Part shown: positions 36,481-47,765 of the stretch, in pieces
Layout: each line of letters begins with the position of its first letter
How positions within the stretch are numbered: position 1 is the first letter of the stretch
From: Ostrinia nubilalis
Taxonomy: Eukaryota > Arthropoda > Insecta > Lepidoptera > Crambidae
Assembly (NCBI RefSeq): GCF_963855985.1
Contig: NC_087092.1
Span: 6,262,001-6,326,000 of the forward strand
DNA: 64,000 nucleotides
Direction of reading: 5' to 3'
Notes under the pieces: generated by a model
Told to the model about the DNA's origin: nothing
Seen by the model: the letters and a program-made list of their open reading frames with translations, nothing else
The model's database searches: none
Translations under genes and position numbers: made by a program

Positions 36481-38838
36481 CGGAACGCTGCCGATAATAT
36501 GGAAATTAGCTTTGATATTTTGTTTAGTGACAATCTCGATGAGCCGAAAATTATTTTACAATCCCAAAATGATCTCTATTGCATGGACAAAATAAATAAA
36601 GGCAAAGCTACTTAAACGTTCAGTCCAGTTTTCCTCACGACCCCCAGGCGAGACGATGCCATTGACATTAAGGAGCGAACAAAAATAAATGTACACATTA
36701 AAGCCAGATAATAACAACATGAGAGCCACAGCATGCAAATGTGTGGGCGTGCCGCAAGAAACTTGGCAACAGGCGCGATCCTGCAAATCTGTGCGCTATG
36801 CTTATCAGCTGTGATTCATTATGTCCTTGTACATACTGTATATGTAACGTGTACGTTACTTACCAGCCGCACGACTTCATTTTATTTCGCGGATAAGCGC
36901 TCGTATGTCTCAGGGATTCACTGACGCTTTGTCGACGAAAAGAATGATGAGAAATGCGCCCGAATAATTTATCTTTGGGTTAGTTTACGGAATGAAGCTC
37001 CCGACAAGCGGGGGTGACGGCTTATTTCTAATTCAGGAACACATTTTCGAAGTGAGTGGGCGAATGACTGAGTGGGGATGATAAGACATAAACGTATTAA
37101 TTTGGAAGGATTCGCTGCGGAGTGGTGGCGCAGCGACGTGTTGTTTACAATTTTCAGCGGAGGTCGTTACAAAAATACAGATAACAGCGCACGTGCCGTT
37201 TATGGCTGAAGATGTTGAGGGAAGCGGCGCACAAAGCGGCGAGATTTATTGGCTCGCCGTAAATGCGCGTAAGCGGAAGTTTGCACACTGCCGCCCCGCC
37301 ACTTGCAATATTTAACGTTCAACTATTTCCATCAATTTGTTCCTTCAAGAAAGGAAAAACTTAAATTGGAGCGATTAAACCGCGCCCTATCGTGATTGAT
37401 TCCTTCGGACGCTGCCCGCTGGCTACCATTGTGTCCATAGATTTATTTCTGTTTCGCCGTTTTTATTGCGTACTCGGAACTTATAACGAAATAGTTACGG
37501 CTGTTAAAAGATTTTATTGGTTAACCTTCGGCGTGTGCGGTCATAAAATAGATTCGTAACCAAAGGAGCGTACGCACACCGCTAGATTTATAACTGAATC
37601 ACGTGAAAAAGAAACAAATTTGCCCTACAGAAGGATATAAAACAGGAGATATAGCATGAATTTATCGGCAAATTGTGGAAATCTCGGTATAATAAAATAT
37701 TTTCTATTGAATATTGTATGAAAAGAATTTTACGGGTCTCACTCATTTCACTCGATTTTACTACCTACCTTTTTATGCAGATCCCTGTATCTTAGAGTAT
37801 GGAATTTGAATAGCGTTTACGGTGGGCTTAGAGTAGGTTTGTGAGTGGGGTCCTAGGGGACTTACCTGTAACAAAAGAATTGATTGATAAGTCGGGTGTT
37901 TAATAGGGTAGAAGCGTCGGGGTTGCAATTAAAATTGTTAATATGCCGGTGATCAGATTGTGAGTGGCTGCCGCGACCTCCCCTCGAGCGTACGACCGAA
38001 TTCACTTAATTTACCGCTCGCGTTGAAGCTTCGCCGAAACTTTACGCACTTAATAAACTCTGAGACGAATTAAAATTCCGTCGGTTTAGTAACAATCGTG
38101 TCGGAACGCCGTTAACTCTTTCGGCCGAGTTATTAATAAGGGACACGCCTCGGCCGCTCGCGCTGATTTATCTACAAAAATAATGACAGCTGACTAATCA
38201 GAATTAACAAGTTTACTGGATTATCAACACTGGGCGCTGTTATTAAAGGGCTGCCAACTTTTTGCCGGATCATGAAAGGACATTGTCAGAAACCGCCTAA
38301 AAAACCGCCCAAAAACATTAACCCATCATAATTATTTTCTAATTTTTTTAATACATTAAGCACCCTTTCATTCTAATGGACACTTAAGCATTGAAAAATT
38401 AAATAAATAAGTCTTTTAACGTTTATTCTATAATACCATTACAACTTCCGGACGTTTTGGTGCGTGGCATGGTCTAAAACCTATCAAGTTCCATAATTTT
38501 TGCCGATAAAATCTGTACGAGGCATTACCGTACTTTATTGCTGGGAGTCCATGTATAGTGATGTTCCTGCGGCCATCATAGACAATAAAATATCGATTTT
38601 GAAAATAAAATAAATCGATTAAACTGCTTTGAAGACTACATTTGCGTTAAAAGCTAAAAAGATATTGACGCTATTACAAGAAGCTATCTAAAGTGTCCAA
38701 CTGGTCGAAGGTCGTAAATAAAATAAAAATAATTAGGACCATAAACTGATATTCATGGTATCATAACTGTAAAAGTGTCAGAATCCGATGTTGAATCCAA
38801 TGCCAGTTGAAGTGTGAGAAACATATATTTTTTTTTTA
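36481..38838. other. No supported gene; noncoding DNA
   Basis: No convincing frame or mobile-element terminus. Several short frames overlap on both strands (36556-36786 minus, 36733-36924 plus). The phrase CGCTGATTTATC from the repeated module occurs once more near 38160, which may be chance. Confidence 0.5.
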
Positions 38839-38915
38839 TGTGACAGGAGGCAAACGAGCAGACGGATCACCTGATATCAACCTAGTATAGTTGCCAGTCT
38901 CTCATAATCTATGCC
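38839..38915 (+). mobile_element. Fragment of a common lepidopteran interspersed repeat
   Basis: A T10 run is followed by GTGACAGGAGGCAAACGAGC and AGACGGATCACCTGAT, a phrase I recognise as recurrent in Lepidoptera genomes, probably a retroelement 3' portion. The downstream part diverges from what I recall, and the fragment is followed directly by the MITE at 38916. Confidence 0.5.
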
Positions 38916-39096
38916 AATGAGGGTTTTCGCGATTGAAAAATCCGCCAGATGGCAATACGTAGACGTGAGGTCCAAATGCTGCATGATTGGTTATTTTTGA
39001 CATGACAATGACAGATATCCACCAATCATGCAGCATTTGGACCTCGCGTCTACGTATTGCCATCTCGCGGATTTTTCAATCGCGAAAACCCTCATT
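38916..39096. mobile_element. 181-bp hairpin MITE, ~75-bp near-perfect arms
   Basis: It begins AATGAGGGTTTTCGCGATTG and ends with the reverse complement. The arms run about 75 bp with only two mismatches (CGCCAG/CGCGAG and GTGAGG/GCGAGG), and the loop is about 29 bases. No clean target duplication is visible; the flanks are CTATGCC and CATAGC. It is non-coding. The near-identity of the arms suggests a young copy. The unusual hairpin carries many CpG sites, including TCGCG at both ends. Confidence 0.8.
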
Positions 39097-40244
39097 CATA
39101 GCACATGTATAATAAAAGACCAAATGAACTTTTATAGATTGTGAAAGAGAATATAAAGATTTTATTATTTTATTAAAATCTTGCCACGAGGTAGTTTTTC
39201 AGTAGAAACCAGGATTGGATAATCGCTACAGGCAAGTATCAGAACATTTTATAAATATTTTTAATCGATTATATCCTTGTGAATCGTTTTAATAAATTGT
39301 CATTTTACTTTTTCAATTAAAACTTTTTCAATCCCTAGTCTTGTCAAACTGTCATAATGTCAACAAATTATAAATGTCACGTCAGTTGACTCAATTTCAG
39401 TCTTCTGTGCGTTTATTGTATTTTTATTTCAATGAAATAGTGCTAAAGGGTTAGTACTAAAACTGAAAGCCTTTTTTCAGAAAGAAAACCAATGTGGTGC
39501 CCTTATTATTCATGCTGTTTGAAAGTTACAAGTCAGTGATACAGAGTTGCCGACATTATAACTCCGTAGTGATACCATACCAAAGAAGAAGTTTTCCTAA
39601 ACACTTGTGTTGTTTTTATATGTGATCGAATAAATAGGATTAAATCTACTGCTCAAATGGAATAACTTATCCCAAGAGACCGAATATAAAAAAAACCTCT
39701 CCATAGAAATTATCACCATCACGAGGATGTGAATTTTTTTGAGAATTTGATATTGGTCCTGTAAGAAAAGTAGTTGTATTTCAGTAGTAGAATCAACCCT
39801 TCTTGTTTCATCAGCAAGAGTAACTATAAAAACGCCCTGTAGGTAGGTATTATTAAGCTGAAGAGTTTGTTTAGTGTCAAAGACTGTCACACAGTGTAAC
39901 TTAAATTGGCATATTATTATGATAATGAACATAAAAACTTAAATAAATATGTATGTTAATATTTTTTCTATTTATTTATTTATTTTCCCAAAGGTTCACA
40001 GTGACAGCTGAAACAGCAATACTGTTGTAAAACTAAACTTGGAACAAACTGTTACAAATATTTTACAAATTAAAATAAAACCGCATGTTGCTTTACTTTC
40101 TCGTATAGGTAATAAATGTAATTAATGGCTAGATTATTAATGTTACTTTGTTACCCTCAACAGTGAGGAGATCTTATAAAATGGTAACCCTGATTTTTAT
40201 TGTCATTCAAGTGCTCCTTCTTCGCATAGGCTTCTGTGATTTGG
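39097..40244. other. No supported gene; noncoding DNA
   Basis: AT-rich with a 111-codon minus-strand frame (39597-39932) that shows no recognisable domain. A TTTA tract at 39968-39985 followed by CCCAAAGGTTCACAGTGACA could be a reversed retroelement tail, weakly. Confidence 0.4.
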
Positions 40245-40354
40245 CCAAGGGCCACACACATTGCGATAACATTATGCGACATTGATTTGACAGCAGCGGA
40301 GTGAAGTCTTGCGACTATGCAAAATGATACCCTGTAATCGTAGCGCATACAGAC

Positions 40355-40605
40355 ATGGCGCTGACGGGGCGGGGCACATAGCTCGTAGAGCTGATGGCCG
40401 CTGGGGCAGGAAAGTTCTTGAGTGGCGACCACGAGCCGAAAGACGTAGCGTGGGCAGGCCTCCCACTAGGTGGACCGACGATCTGGTGAAGGTCGCGGGA
40501 GGTGCCTGTATGCGAGCGGTGCAGGATCGGTCTTCGTGGAAATCCTTGGGGGAGGCCTTTGTCCAGCAGTGGACGTCTTTTCGGCTGAAACGAACGAACG
40601 AACGA
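40355..40605 (+). mobile_element. 5'-truncated RTE tail with ACGA tail and shifted stop
   Basis: The frame shows GHIARR, GRWGRKVLEWRPR, RRSVGRPPTRWTDDL, KVAG, RSSWKSLGEA and VQQWTSF, the C-terminal end of RTE endonuclease-reverse transcriptase. An extra C after GTCTTTT shifts the usual stop out of frame, so the frame runs on to 40659. The 3' tail is an (ACGA)n array rather than the (GAT)n seen at the other copies, suggesting a different subfamily. The catalytic domains are absent. I did not find a clear target duplication. Confidence 0.8.
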
Positions 40606-40787
40606 TACGTATTACCACTATTTACCAGACATTACTATTACTCGCCGGATTACACGTAGGAGCACGCGCGTAACAGCTTCGGCCTTGCATTATTATAAGA
40701 TCTTGTTCCGCCCTGTTACGAACTTCCTCCGTGAGGATATCCCCGCCGAATTCTATGATGAACCTATCAAAAGTCATATTCTGCAAT

Positions 40788-40938
40788 GTCAACCCACCAC
40801 AAGGTGGACCGACGACCTGATAAAGGTAGCGGGAAGGCGCTGGATGCAGGCCGCTACCAACCGTGCGATGTGGAAGTCATTGGGGGAGGCCTATGTTCAG
40901 TAGTGGACGTCCTGTGGCTGAAATGATGATGATGATGA
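40788..40938 (+). mobile_element. 5'-truncated RTE tail with premature stop
   Basis: The frame shows TRWTDDLIKVAGRRWMQAA, MWKSLGEAYVQ and then TAG in place of the usual CAG, followed by WTSCG-type sequence, a stop and a (GAT)n tail. It is a degenerate copy of the RTE C-terminal tail. Just upstream and in the same frame lies a protein-like stretch (about 40700-40787: LFRPVTNFLREDIPAEFYD...) that is not RTE sequence I recognise. Confidence 0.8.
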
Positions 40939-41376
40939 AGAAATGAATGAAAATGACAAATCTTCGAACGTGTATAATACCGTGCCAAAGTAATCATATA
41001 ATTTTGGCACCTTAATAACTATTGCCGTTTTTGTTGTAAAGATCATGCAGCGCTACTTGCGGATATTATTGGAAAGAAAACTATGTGGGCTCTAGATCTG
41101 AAGCCGCTTTAACGAACACGAAGTGCTCATACAATGCGGCGTATTTTCTTCCAGTCTTTAGTCAGGACTTTAGTCGAATTAAAACCCCGGTTGAACGTGA
41201 TATAGCCGCACTAGAATACGATGCTTTTTTGCATAATCGCAAGACTTCGTTCCGGTGTCGACCGAATGTTATCATGATGTATGTGGCCCAGGGGTTACCG
41301 TAGCCGCTAAGGTTTGAAACTTCTTGCTTAAAATATTGTAGTCTTTGGCATAGACTACGATGGTAGTCATGGAGAT
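40939..41376. other. Noncoding; small hairpin and repeat relic
   Basis: It contains a short hairpin at about 40982-41011 (GTGCCAAA ... TTTTGGCAC) and a 72-codon frame (41085-41303) that overlaps the inverted-pair sequence. A phrase IKTPVERDIAALEYDAFLHN in that frame looks protein-like and may be a pseudogene relic. Confidence 0.35.
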
Positions 41377-41710
41377 AGGACTTTGTTATCTCGTGTCAGA
41401 TGTAAATGGTGAAAAGAAAACTCATGATTCGTGATATTTTTATGTAATATGTAGGTATTTTATAAAAGTGGAACCCCGAGTGATCTCCAAAACCCATTCT
41501 ATTATTATATACGATTCGGCTTCGATATCTATAATACAATAGGAGTTTATTTCATGTGTCAGATGACAAGGGTGGAAACAACCTACGATTCATGTTGTTT
41601 ATTTACGTGCAATATGTGGGCATATTATAAAAGTGGAATGCCGAGTTGTATTTCTAAAACTTGTTCTATTATTTTATACTATTTGGCTGCGACTCGGCGT
41701 GACGACAATA
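41377..41710 (+). repeat. Diverged tandem duplication, 163-bp unit, two copies
   Basis: GTGTCAGATG at 41393 recurs at 41556. The following sequences align through YRATTCRTG, TTTATGTAATATGTAGG/ TTTACGTGCAATATGTGG, ATTATAAAAGTGGAA, GCCGAGT, AAAAC, TTCTATTATT and ATTCGGCT/TTTGGCT. Identity appears to be roughly 70-75 percent by eye. A weak third unit may be present to about 41790 (CATATTATAAAA). Function is unknown. It may be part of a larger decayed repeat. Confidence 0.65.
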
Positions 41711-42512
41711 CAAAACATTTTTCGCGAATCGGTGTTCATACATTCACACAATACATTAGACGCCATGTTGTCATAAACGACATATTATAAAATCGCTGTG
41801 ATTTAATATTCTTAATCATTAATTTTATGGCAAGTGTCCATCAGGAATCATTGTTCTTACACACATAATCGTATTATTTCGCTTTCGGGTAGTAATATGT
41901 CAAAATTGTTGGTTCTTAGGCGAACAATGTATGGAGAACGAACATTGTCCTTTTTATGGATAAAAAAAAAACGATTTAATTATCATGATAAAACAATCCT
42001 CACCCTCGGAAAGAAGTATTGAAATCTACATTCTGTGATTAGCAAGTACGTCGCCTTATTTAAATATGCAAATTATTATTGAGTATGGCGGTAGTTGCAG
42101 GTCGTTTAGCATATACAAATCGTTTGGCGGTTCTCCGCTGCAGAGTGTTAGATAGAAGAGGCGGGAATAAATAATCTCGCTGTTAGAAGCTCCTTCCTTG
42201 AGGCCCGATCGTAAATCAGTAGGAGACGAAATTTCCGTCTAATGTGTATGTAAAATTCAGAGAACAATGCCGTAGTTTCAGGATCTCTTTAACAAAGTTG
42301 TGGGTATTTAAATTAACCACAACGCTGATTATCTGAAGTTTATACGTATAGTTTGTTGGTAACAGTACAAAGCGTGCAGATAAGGTTACTCTTACGTCTG
42401 ATTAAAGTTATGATGTTAATTTGGATGAATTTAATTATTTTGATGGAAAATGTAATAGCGCTTGTATGGGCTGATTAAAATAGATGAATATTATGCTTAT
42501 GAAACAAATATT
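41711..42512. other. No supported gene; noncoding DNA
   Basis: AT-rich sequence with no protein-like frame and no mobile-element end. Confidence 0.5.
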
Positions 42513-42573
42513 CGTCATCATCATCATCATTTCAGCCATAGGACGTCCACTGCTGAACATAGGCCTCCCCCAA
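42513..42573 (-). mobile_element. 61-bp RTE 3' tail, minus strand
   Basis: On the minus strand the sequence reads TTGGGGGAGGCCTATGTTCA, then GCAGTGGACGTCCTATGGCT, then GAAATGATGATGATGATGAC. This is the last part of the RTE open frame (GEAYVQQWTSYG-stop) and its tail. It is severely 5'-truncated, as is common for RTE copies. It shares its tail type with the copies at 30877 and 40788. Confidence 0.85.
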
Positions 42574-45500
42574 TTATTATATGATAACAAGTATTATATG
42601 AGTATATCTTCGAAGAGCTATATGTTTACTTCAACCGTTGCTAAAGTAAGTAGATACTCAAACTACCAACTAATAAGGCCCGTCTACGCCCAAAATCAAA
42701 CCGTGGCTGCTCAGTCGGATTGGTCCTGGGGCAATATTACCATTCAAACGTACCCTTAGTTCATTTAGACTATCCTAGAGAGCTTTATCGCTGTTTGAAC
42801 ACGAGGTATTACGTTTGAATCCGGGGATCATTGCGCTCCTTCCCATTTGACCCTTCTACAACGTTATAGTGTTATAATCCCTATCGAATCCTGTTCTTAT
42901 TTACGCCACACTCAAAACGGTTAATCCGAATTAGAGCACGAATATGTAGCCCGTTTATTTGGGCGAATTAATCACGCTTAGTTAATAAAGCGAAGGTTTG
43001 GCCTTCGAAAATTCTCGATCATATTAAAGGTTTCATTGTGAATCGGTGCGATGTAAGCGGTTTTAAATATTTAAGTTGATTAATTGAAACGATTTTTTGT
43101 ACGTGATTTTCAATTCAAAAGACACTGTTAGATAGGGTGGGTTATTTAAATCTTGGAAAGAAAGGGCCAGTAAATAATCAATTAACTAGACCAATATTAT
43201 TTCTGTGGCCGACTCTGCCCTCAGATTAAGATGGGCCATTGAAATTGCAGCTCTGTTGCACTCGGTTTAGCGTCGAGGTTGGCTTGCGGGCGTCGCCGAC
43301 GCTCATTATTCGGCGGTTGCTAAAGATGTTTCTGACAGGAGCGACTCCATTAAAGTTGAGGCGAGTGTAAATAATAACTGGGAGACAGGATCACTGTTGC
43401 ACCCGCATTTATACTGGACCCGAGATGTCACTGTGTCACTGAAGGGAAATTGCCTTTACATTTTCTAGTTGTTTTGTAGAGCAGCACAGTTACAATTTAA
43501 AATGTAAACAACAGTGGATAGAACAAACAATTTCTTAAATATCCTGTGAATTTAGCGTTTAAATATATTTTTGCGGCCAGTTACAAGTAAATCAGTCCAA
43601 AATGCTACCAATTTATACACGTATAGTCAAATCCACTTTTAGCTAGATAATCTTCGAAGTACGAGCGATGCCGCCCGCCCAAGCGTGACGAATAAGCCTT
43701 CATTTCATCCAAGTGCGAGGTATTTAGAATCTTGTCGAATTTATCTTTACTATTACTTAAAAGCGGGAGTTAATCCTTTAAATACTTTCTCATATATCTC
43801 ACAGAAGTCGCTTGTGTATTTTATAAATGCTGAAGACTAAACCTGTCTGTATAACTAACAATCTGTGTCAACGAACAAGCTTGCAGCCTCAAAAACACGG
43901 CTCTTAAAACCGTAAGTAATTGCCGGTCTGCGCCGTAGCCCGTAGCACTGTAGCACTGTAGCCCGTAGCACGTAGAAGCGCTACGAACCGTAGCCGCAGT
44001 GCGTTACACGCGGTCTCGTATAAATCTCGTAGAAGGATTATTCAGCTTTGCCTAGTTCTTAGCAACTCCCAAGATATTAATGTTTAGTGCACCAAAAGCT
44101 ATCGGCTAAGTCGTAGGGTTTGATTAAGGCGGATTTAGCGGGGATAACATTAAGTAAGATAAGACTCTCATTTATTTAGTATTACACACGCATTACGGCC
44201 GCTTTCGAGTTATATTCTTTTTGCTATTGTTTCTGTTGGGAAAGCAATATTGCTATGGGGAAGTAGTTAACATTTTTGGTGTAGTTTTGAATGAATGTGT
44301 AAAAATATTCTCTGAAAGGTTAATTTCTAACAAATACTGTCTTTTTGTTCATTTCAAGTAATAAATATTTGCTATAATCCTATTTAGGACATTTACAGTT
44401 ACATACCGAAGCTAGTTACTTAAATACGCAAATAAAGTGGTTCGGATATCACCTGAGAGCGGCCTGAACGGTTCCCACGCGCGTTAAAATAATTTGCTTT
44501 TGTTCTTACCGAATTCTAGCGACTTATTCGTGTGCGGGAGTGTAGAGATTAGCGTTATATAGGTACTAGTAGGTATTAGAATAATTCAAATAATATTACT
44601 TGTAAAATTAAAATGGGCTTAAAATCTTTCTAGTTAAAACACATTTTAGTAACTAAACCTAATGTTCTGTCAAAAGTTGTAAATCTACTGTGATGAAAAA
44701 AAAACTAAATATGAGTGTATTCACAACACTACTCGTATAATAGAATTTTATATAGGAAAATTATCAAATAAATCATGACATTGGCTTTTCCGGGATTATG
44801 TAAATTAATTCCGGATTTAGATATGAACGTTCTTTAGAATAAGACTATAAAAATAAATATAATTTATCATTCGAAGTTCGACTGACATACTGTGAACATT
44901 CCCTTTATATTAATCATGTCGAACAAGCGATAGACAAACTCAGTCTAATTTTATTTAAACTTCAGCCCTTGAAATATTATATTTCCTTAAAGGTACAGAC
45001 GTCAACACATCAAGGTAGGCTGTGGCACCTTATAAGGTTTGTAATAAGAGCGGTATTGAAACAAAAATGTATGTGTTCTGTATATGATTACATAAACATA
45101 CCTTACACGCGGTCTGCCTCACGCCTGAAAGCCCCCAAACCGATCGCGCCAACCGTATAATCAAAGTTTAATTTCAAAGAGTTGTTACTCGGCATCGATT
45201 AAACACAGCCCAAAGGAGCTTCTGCATGGCTAATCAACATGCGGGATAAAACCGAAACTTTAATCAATTTTGTAAATTATTTGCTTAAAAAATAGTACTA
45301 CATGTCAAGGTAATTCCTGGAATTGCTGTATGGCTACATGTCTTCACGGTTTTCTGAAAAAAAATCCGTTTCCTGAAAGATGAGACCCAAACAAAAAATT
45401 GCATTGACATTGCTACGACGCAGATAACTTTGATTTTATATCAAACTTTTTAAAATCCAAGCTGTTTTCACATATTTCACATGAAAATTCAGAAATAAAA

Positions 45501-46047
45501 TAACATTTTAAGCTGGTTAAACTGTACTGAAAATTAATTAATAAATAGCAAATAAAAATTACTCCCTATAGATGGTTAAACGTTACATATCAGTGTCAGT
45601 GTTGAACGAGAAATAAACTTTCTTGCAATTTTGTGTAACGAGTATGTAACTTCAAATCTATTACTTACATAAATAAACAAAACACTCTCTGATCTGATTT
45701 CCCTTACAACGTATACTAACTACCTACAGAACCCCTTCAGATCAGGTATCCTCATGACGCCTCCATCTCAGCTAGTTGAATTAGGCTCGCGTCATTAATC
45801 GGCAAGATTGCGTTCCGTGACCCCAAGATCTTCAATTAGAAGCAACTTTCCAATTTCAATTTCATCGATCCAATATAGTTTATGACTAGACGTTAAAGGT
45901 CGCGATGATTTACAGTTAATTACGTTGGAGTGGTTCGAAAAATACGTTTGTTATTGTTGTTACAATAAGTCGAATATTTAGGAAAATACTTTAACCTTAA
46001 ACCAATTGAAATATTATTCTGTCTGGCACAGTTTACGCAAAAATTTA
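42574..46047. other. No supported gene; noncoding DNA
   Basis: No convincing exon. A short GTAGC tandem array (43933-43975) is the only repeat noted. The frame at 42484-42759 crosses the RTE tail and is incidental. Confidence 0.5.
43933..43975 (+). repeat. Short tandem array of CGTAGC / TGTAGCA units
   Basis: Five or six copies of a 9-10 base unit (CCGTAGC, CCGTAGCAC, TGTAGCAC, TGTAGCCC, GTAGCACGTAG) occur in a row. A reversed GCTACG and another CCGTAGCC follow within 25 bases. It is a young-looking minisatellite in otherwise unique sequence. Confidence 0.65.
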
Positions 46048-46685
46048 GGCCGAGTTGCACCACCTTATTTTAACCGAGACTATACTCAACATCAAATAAA
46101 CCGCACCTTCCGCGACGCGAACTTTAACGATTTTCTTCTGACACAGTCATGGTGCCCCAACAATATTGGTGTTATTTGAAAGCCCAATAAATAAACTTGA
46201 AGAAAAACACATTTAATTTCTTAATAAATGATTAACATGTACCATAAATGTGACTTGAAAAAATACCTCACTTTGGGCCCACCTATGGGATCAATTAGAC
46301 CAATTTTTATGGTTATAAAACCAATTAATGATCTCACGTGTCCTCTTTAACAGATGGATAGCGATTAATCCCAACTTAACAGTTTTATAGCCATAAAAGT
46401 TGGCTTTAGCGTAACTACCTATTTTTTGAAGAAGTGACTCTGGATCCTTCTAAAGACACATTTTTGGGGTAAAAACCTTTCCTTTAATGAAATGAAGGTT
46501 AGAACTAGGCTTTTAAAAGGTGCCAATATTGGTGGGAAGTGGGGATGCATACGTTTGAAAATGCTTGTCGCGGGAGGTGCGATTTATTTGATGTCGAGTG
46601 TATAAGCATAACCGTTGTTTTTTGTATAGAGTTTGATAGTTTTTTGACGTTTGTTAAAGCTAAAGTAAGATGGTGCAACCCAGCC
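46048..46685. mobile_element. 638-bp TIR element, GGCYGRGTTGCACCA family
   Basis: The left end reads GGCCGAGTTGCACCACCTTA and the right end is an inverted copy (GGCTGGGTTGCACCATCTTA on the minus strand). TA sits outside both ends (46046-46047, 46686-46687). Inverted similarity continues inward: ACATCAAATAAACCGCACCT near 46089 pairs with a matching stretch near 46580. The interior carries CAATATTGGT and CCAATATTGGTGGG as a further inverted pair. No transposase frame is present. It shares termini with the smaller element at 10571-10675. It is a non-autonomous DNA transposon; a TA duplication fits Tc1/mariner-type elements. Confidence 0.75.
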
Positions 46686-47586
46686 TAACAGAAACATAAA
46701 GATAAAGTTAAAATATTAACGCAAAAGTTACACGTCTAAATAGAGATTTATTTCAAATCAAATCAATTAAATTAAAAAAATCTTTATGAATTTATGGTAA
46801 ATTAAGATTAAATGCATGTCGCAAGCAACCTTCTTATCGAATCCCGATTCGAAAGGTTAATTATTTCTGTAACGCAATTTCCAAACTCATGGTATTAGGT
46901 GCTGTTAATTACCAAACCGGGACGGACTAGACGGTAGATAGTGATTAAAGATAAACGTGATTATTTTAATTAAACTTAGCCAGGGATATCTATCGGATCT
47001 CCCAACTGCGTAGCTCCGCCTACTTCATAAATTAGGGGTGTTTGAAAATGTATTTAGTTTTTAATTGTTGTTGGGGACTGGTAAGGTCGTGGTCTTGGGC
47101 TCCTTAGCTATAAACTTTTATTGTTTTGTGTCATAATAAAACTGAAAAATTATTAATTTCTAACGAAAGGAAAGTTTAACAGGTTGGTAGGTATGAACAG
47201 CTAATTTTAATTATTATTCTTGATTGTCTTAACCCTAAAATACTGGTGATTAAAATACTAATTTAAATTAAGTCCCAAAAAACGTATTGAACACTTCCTG
47301 AGTTTTTCGATATTTTAACATTAATTTTTATAGACATGACGAGAGGCATCATGCAGAAGTCTGCGATCAATCAGAAGCGGCAGAGGCGCCATCTATCAAT
47401 ATGTCAACGCTGACGCGCCACGCCAGATGGCGTTAGTGGCTAACGATGAATTAGAAAACAATTTTCGGTAATTGACACAGGGTTAACTTTTGAGTTCGAT
47501 GAAGAATGGTACGTTTGACAGCTTTTGTTTCAATGAATTTCGATTGATTTCAGGCACATTTTTACGAATACATTTTTATAAAAATA
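46686..47586. other. No supported gene; noncoding DNA
   Basis: AT-rich. A short inverted pair CGCCATCT ... AGATGGCG occurs at about 47388-47433, and the flanking TCAAATCAAATC run near 46755 resembles a retroelement tail, weakly. Confidence 0.4.
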
Positions 47587-47765
47587 CTAGCTGACCCGGC
47601 GAACTTCGTACCGCCTTAGTGTAGAGATTTTCTTTATATTTATTTCCGTAAAAACCTTGTACAGAGTATTAGAAAACTACAAAAAAAAAATCAGCCAAAT
47701 CGGTCAAGCCGTTTTCATGTTATGTCGTGACAACGGAAAACGGGTTTCATTTTTATATATATAGA
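47587..47765 (-). mobile_element. 179-bp non-autonomous Helitron, minus strand
   Basis: On the minus strand it starts TCTATATATATAAAAATGAA at 47765 and ends AAGTTCGCCGGGTCAGCTAG at 47587. The base before the start is A and the base after the end is T, the Helitron A^T insertion pattern. The 3' part contains a GC-rich, partly self-complementary stretch. The AATCGG-AGCCGTTTTC phrase in the body is common in this family. It has no coding capacity. It belongs to a different Helitron subfamily from the copy at 35251. Confidence 0.7.

Larger units (their letters stand above)
40245..41300. repeat. Diverged inverted pair flanking RTE tails
   Basis: The minus strand of about 40250-40340 and the plus strand of about 41210-41296 share TTTGCATARTCGCAAGACTT, then a TCC-G-TG phrase, then AATGTTATC and ATGTRTGTGGCCC. 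In translation both give a phrase like LH-S/N-RKTS-L/F-RC, so they may be relics of one coding repeat rather than terminal repeats. Between them sit two RTE tails (40355-40605 and 40788-40938). The pair may be two old copies in opposite orientation or ends of a larger decayed element. Confidence 0.5.

Noticed and set aside
40157..40466. Two minus-strand frames of 64 and 91 codons
   Set aside because: They are antisense to the RTE tail at 40355 and the inverted relic, so they are shadows rather than genes.
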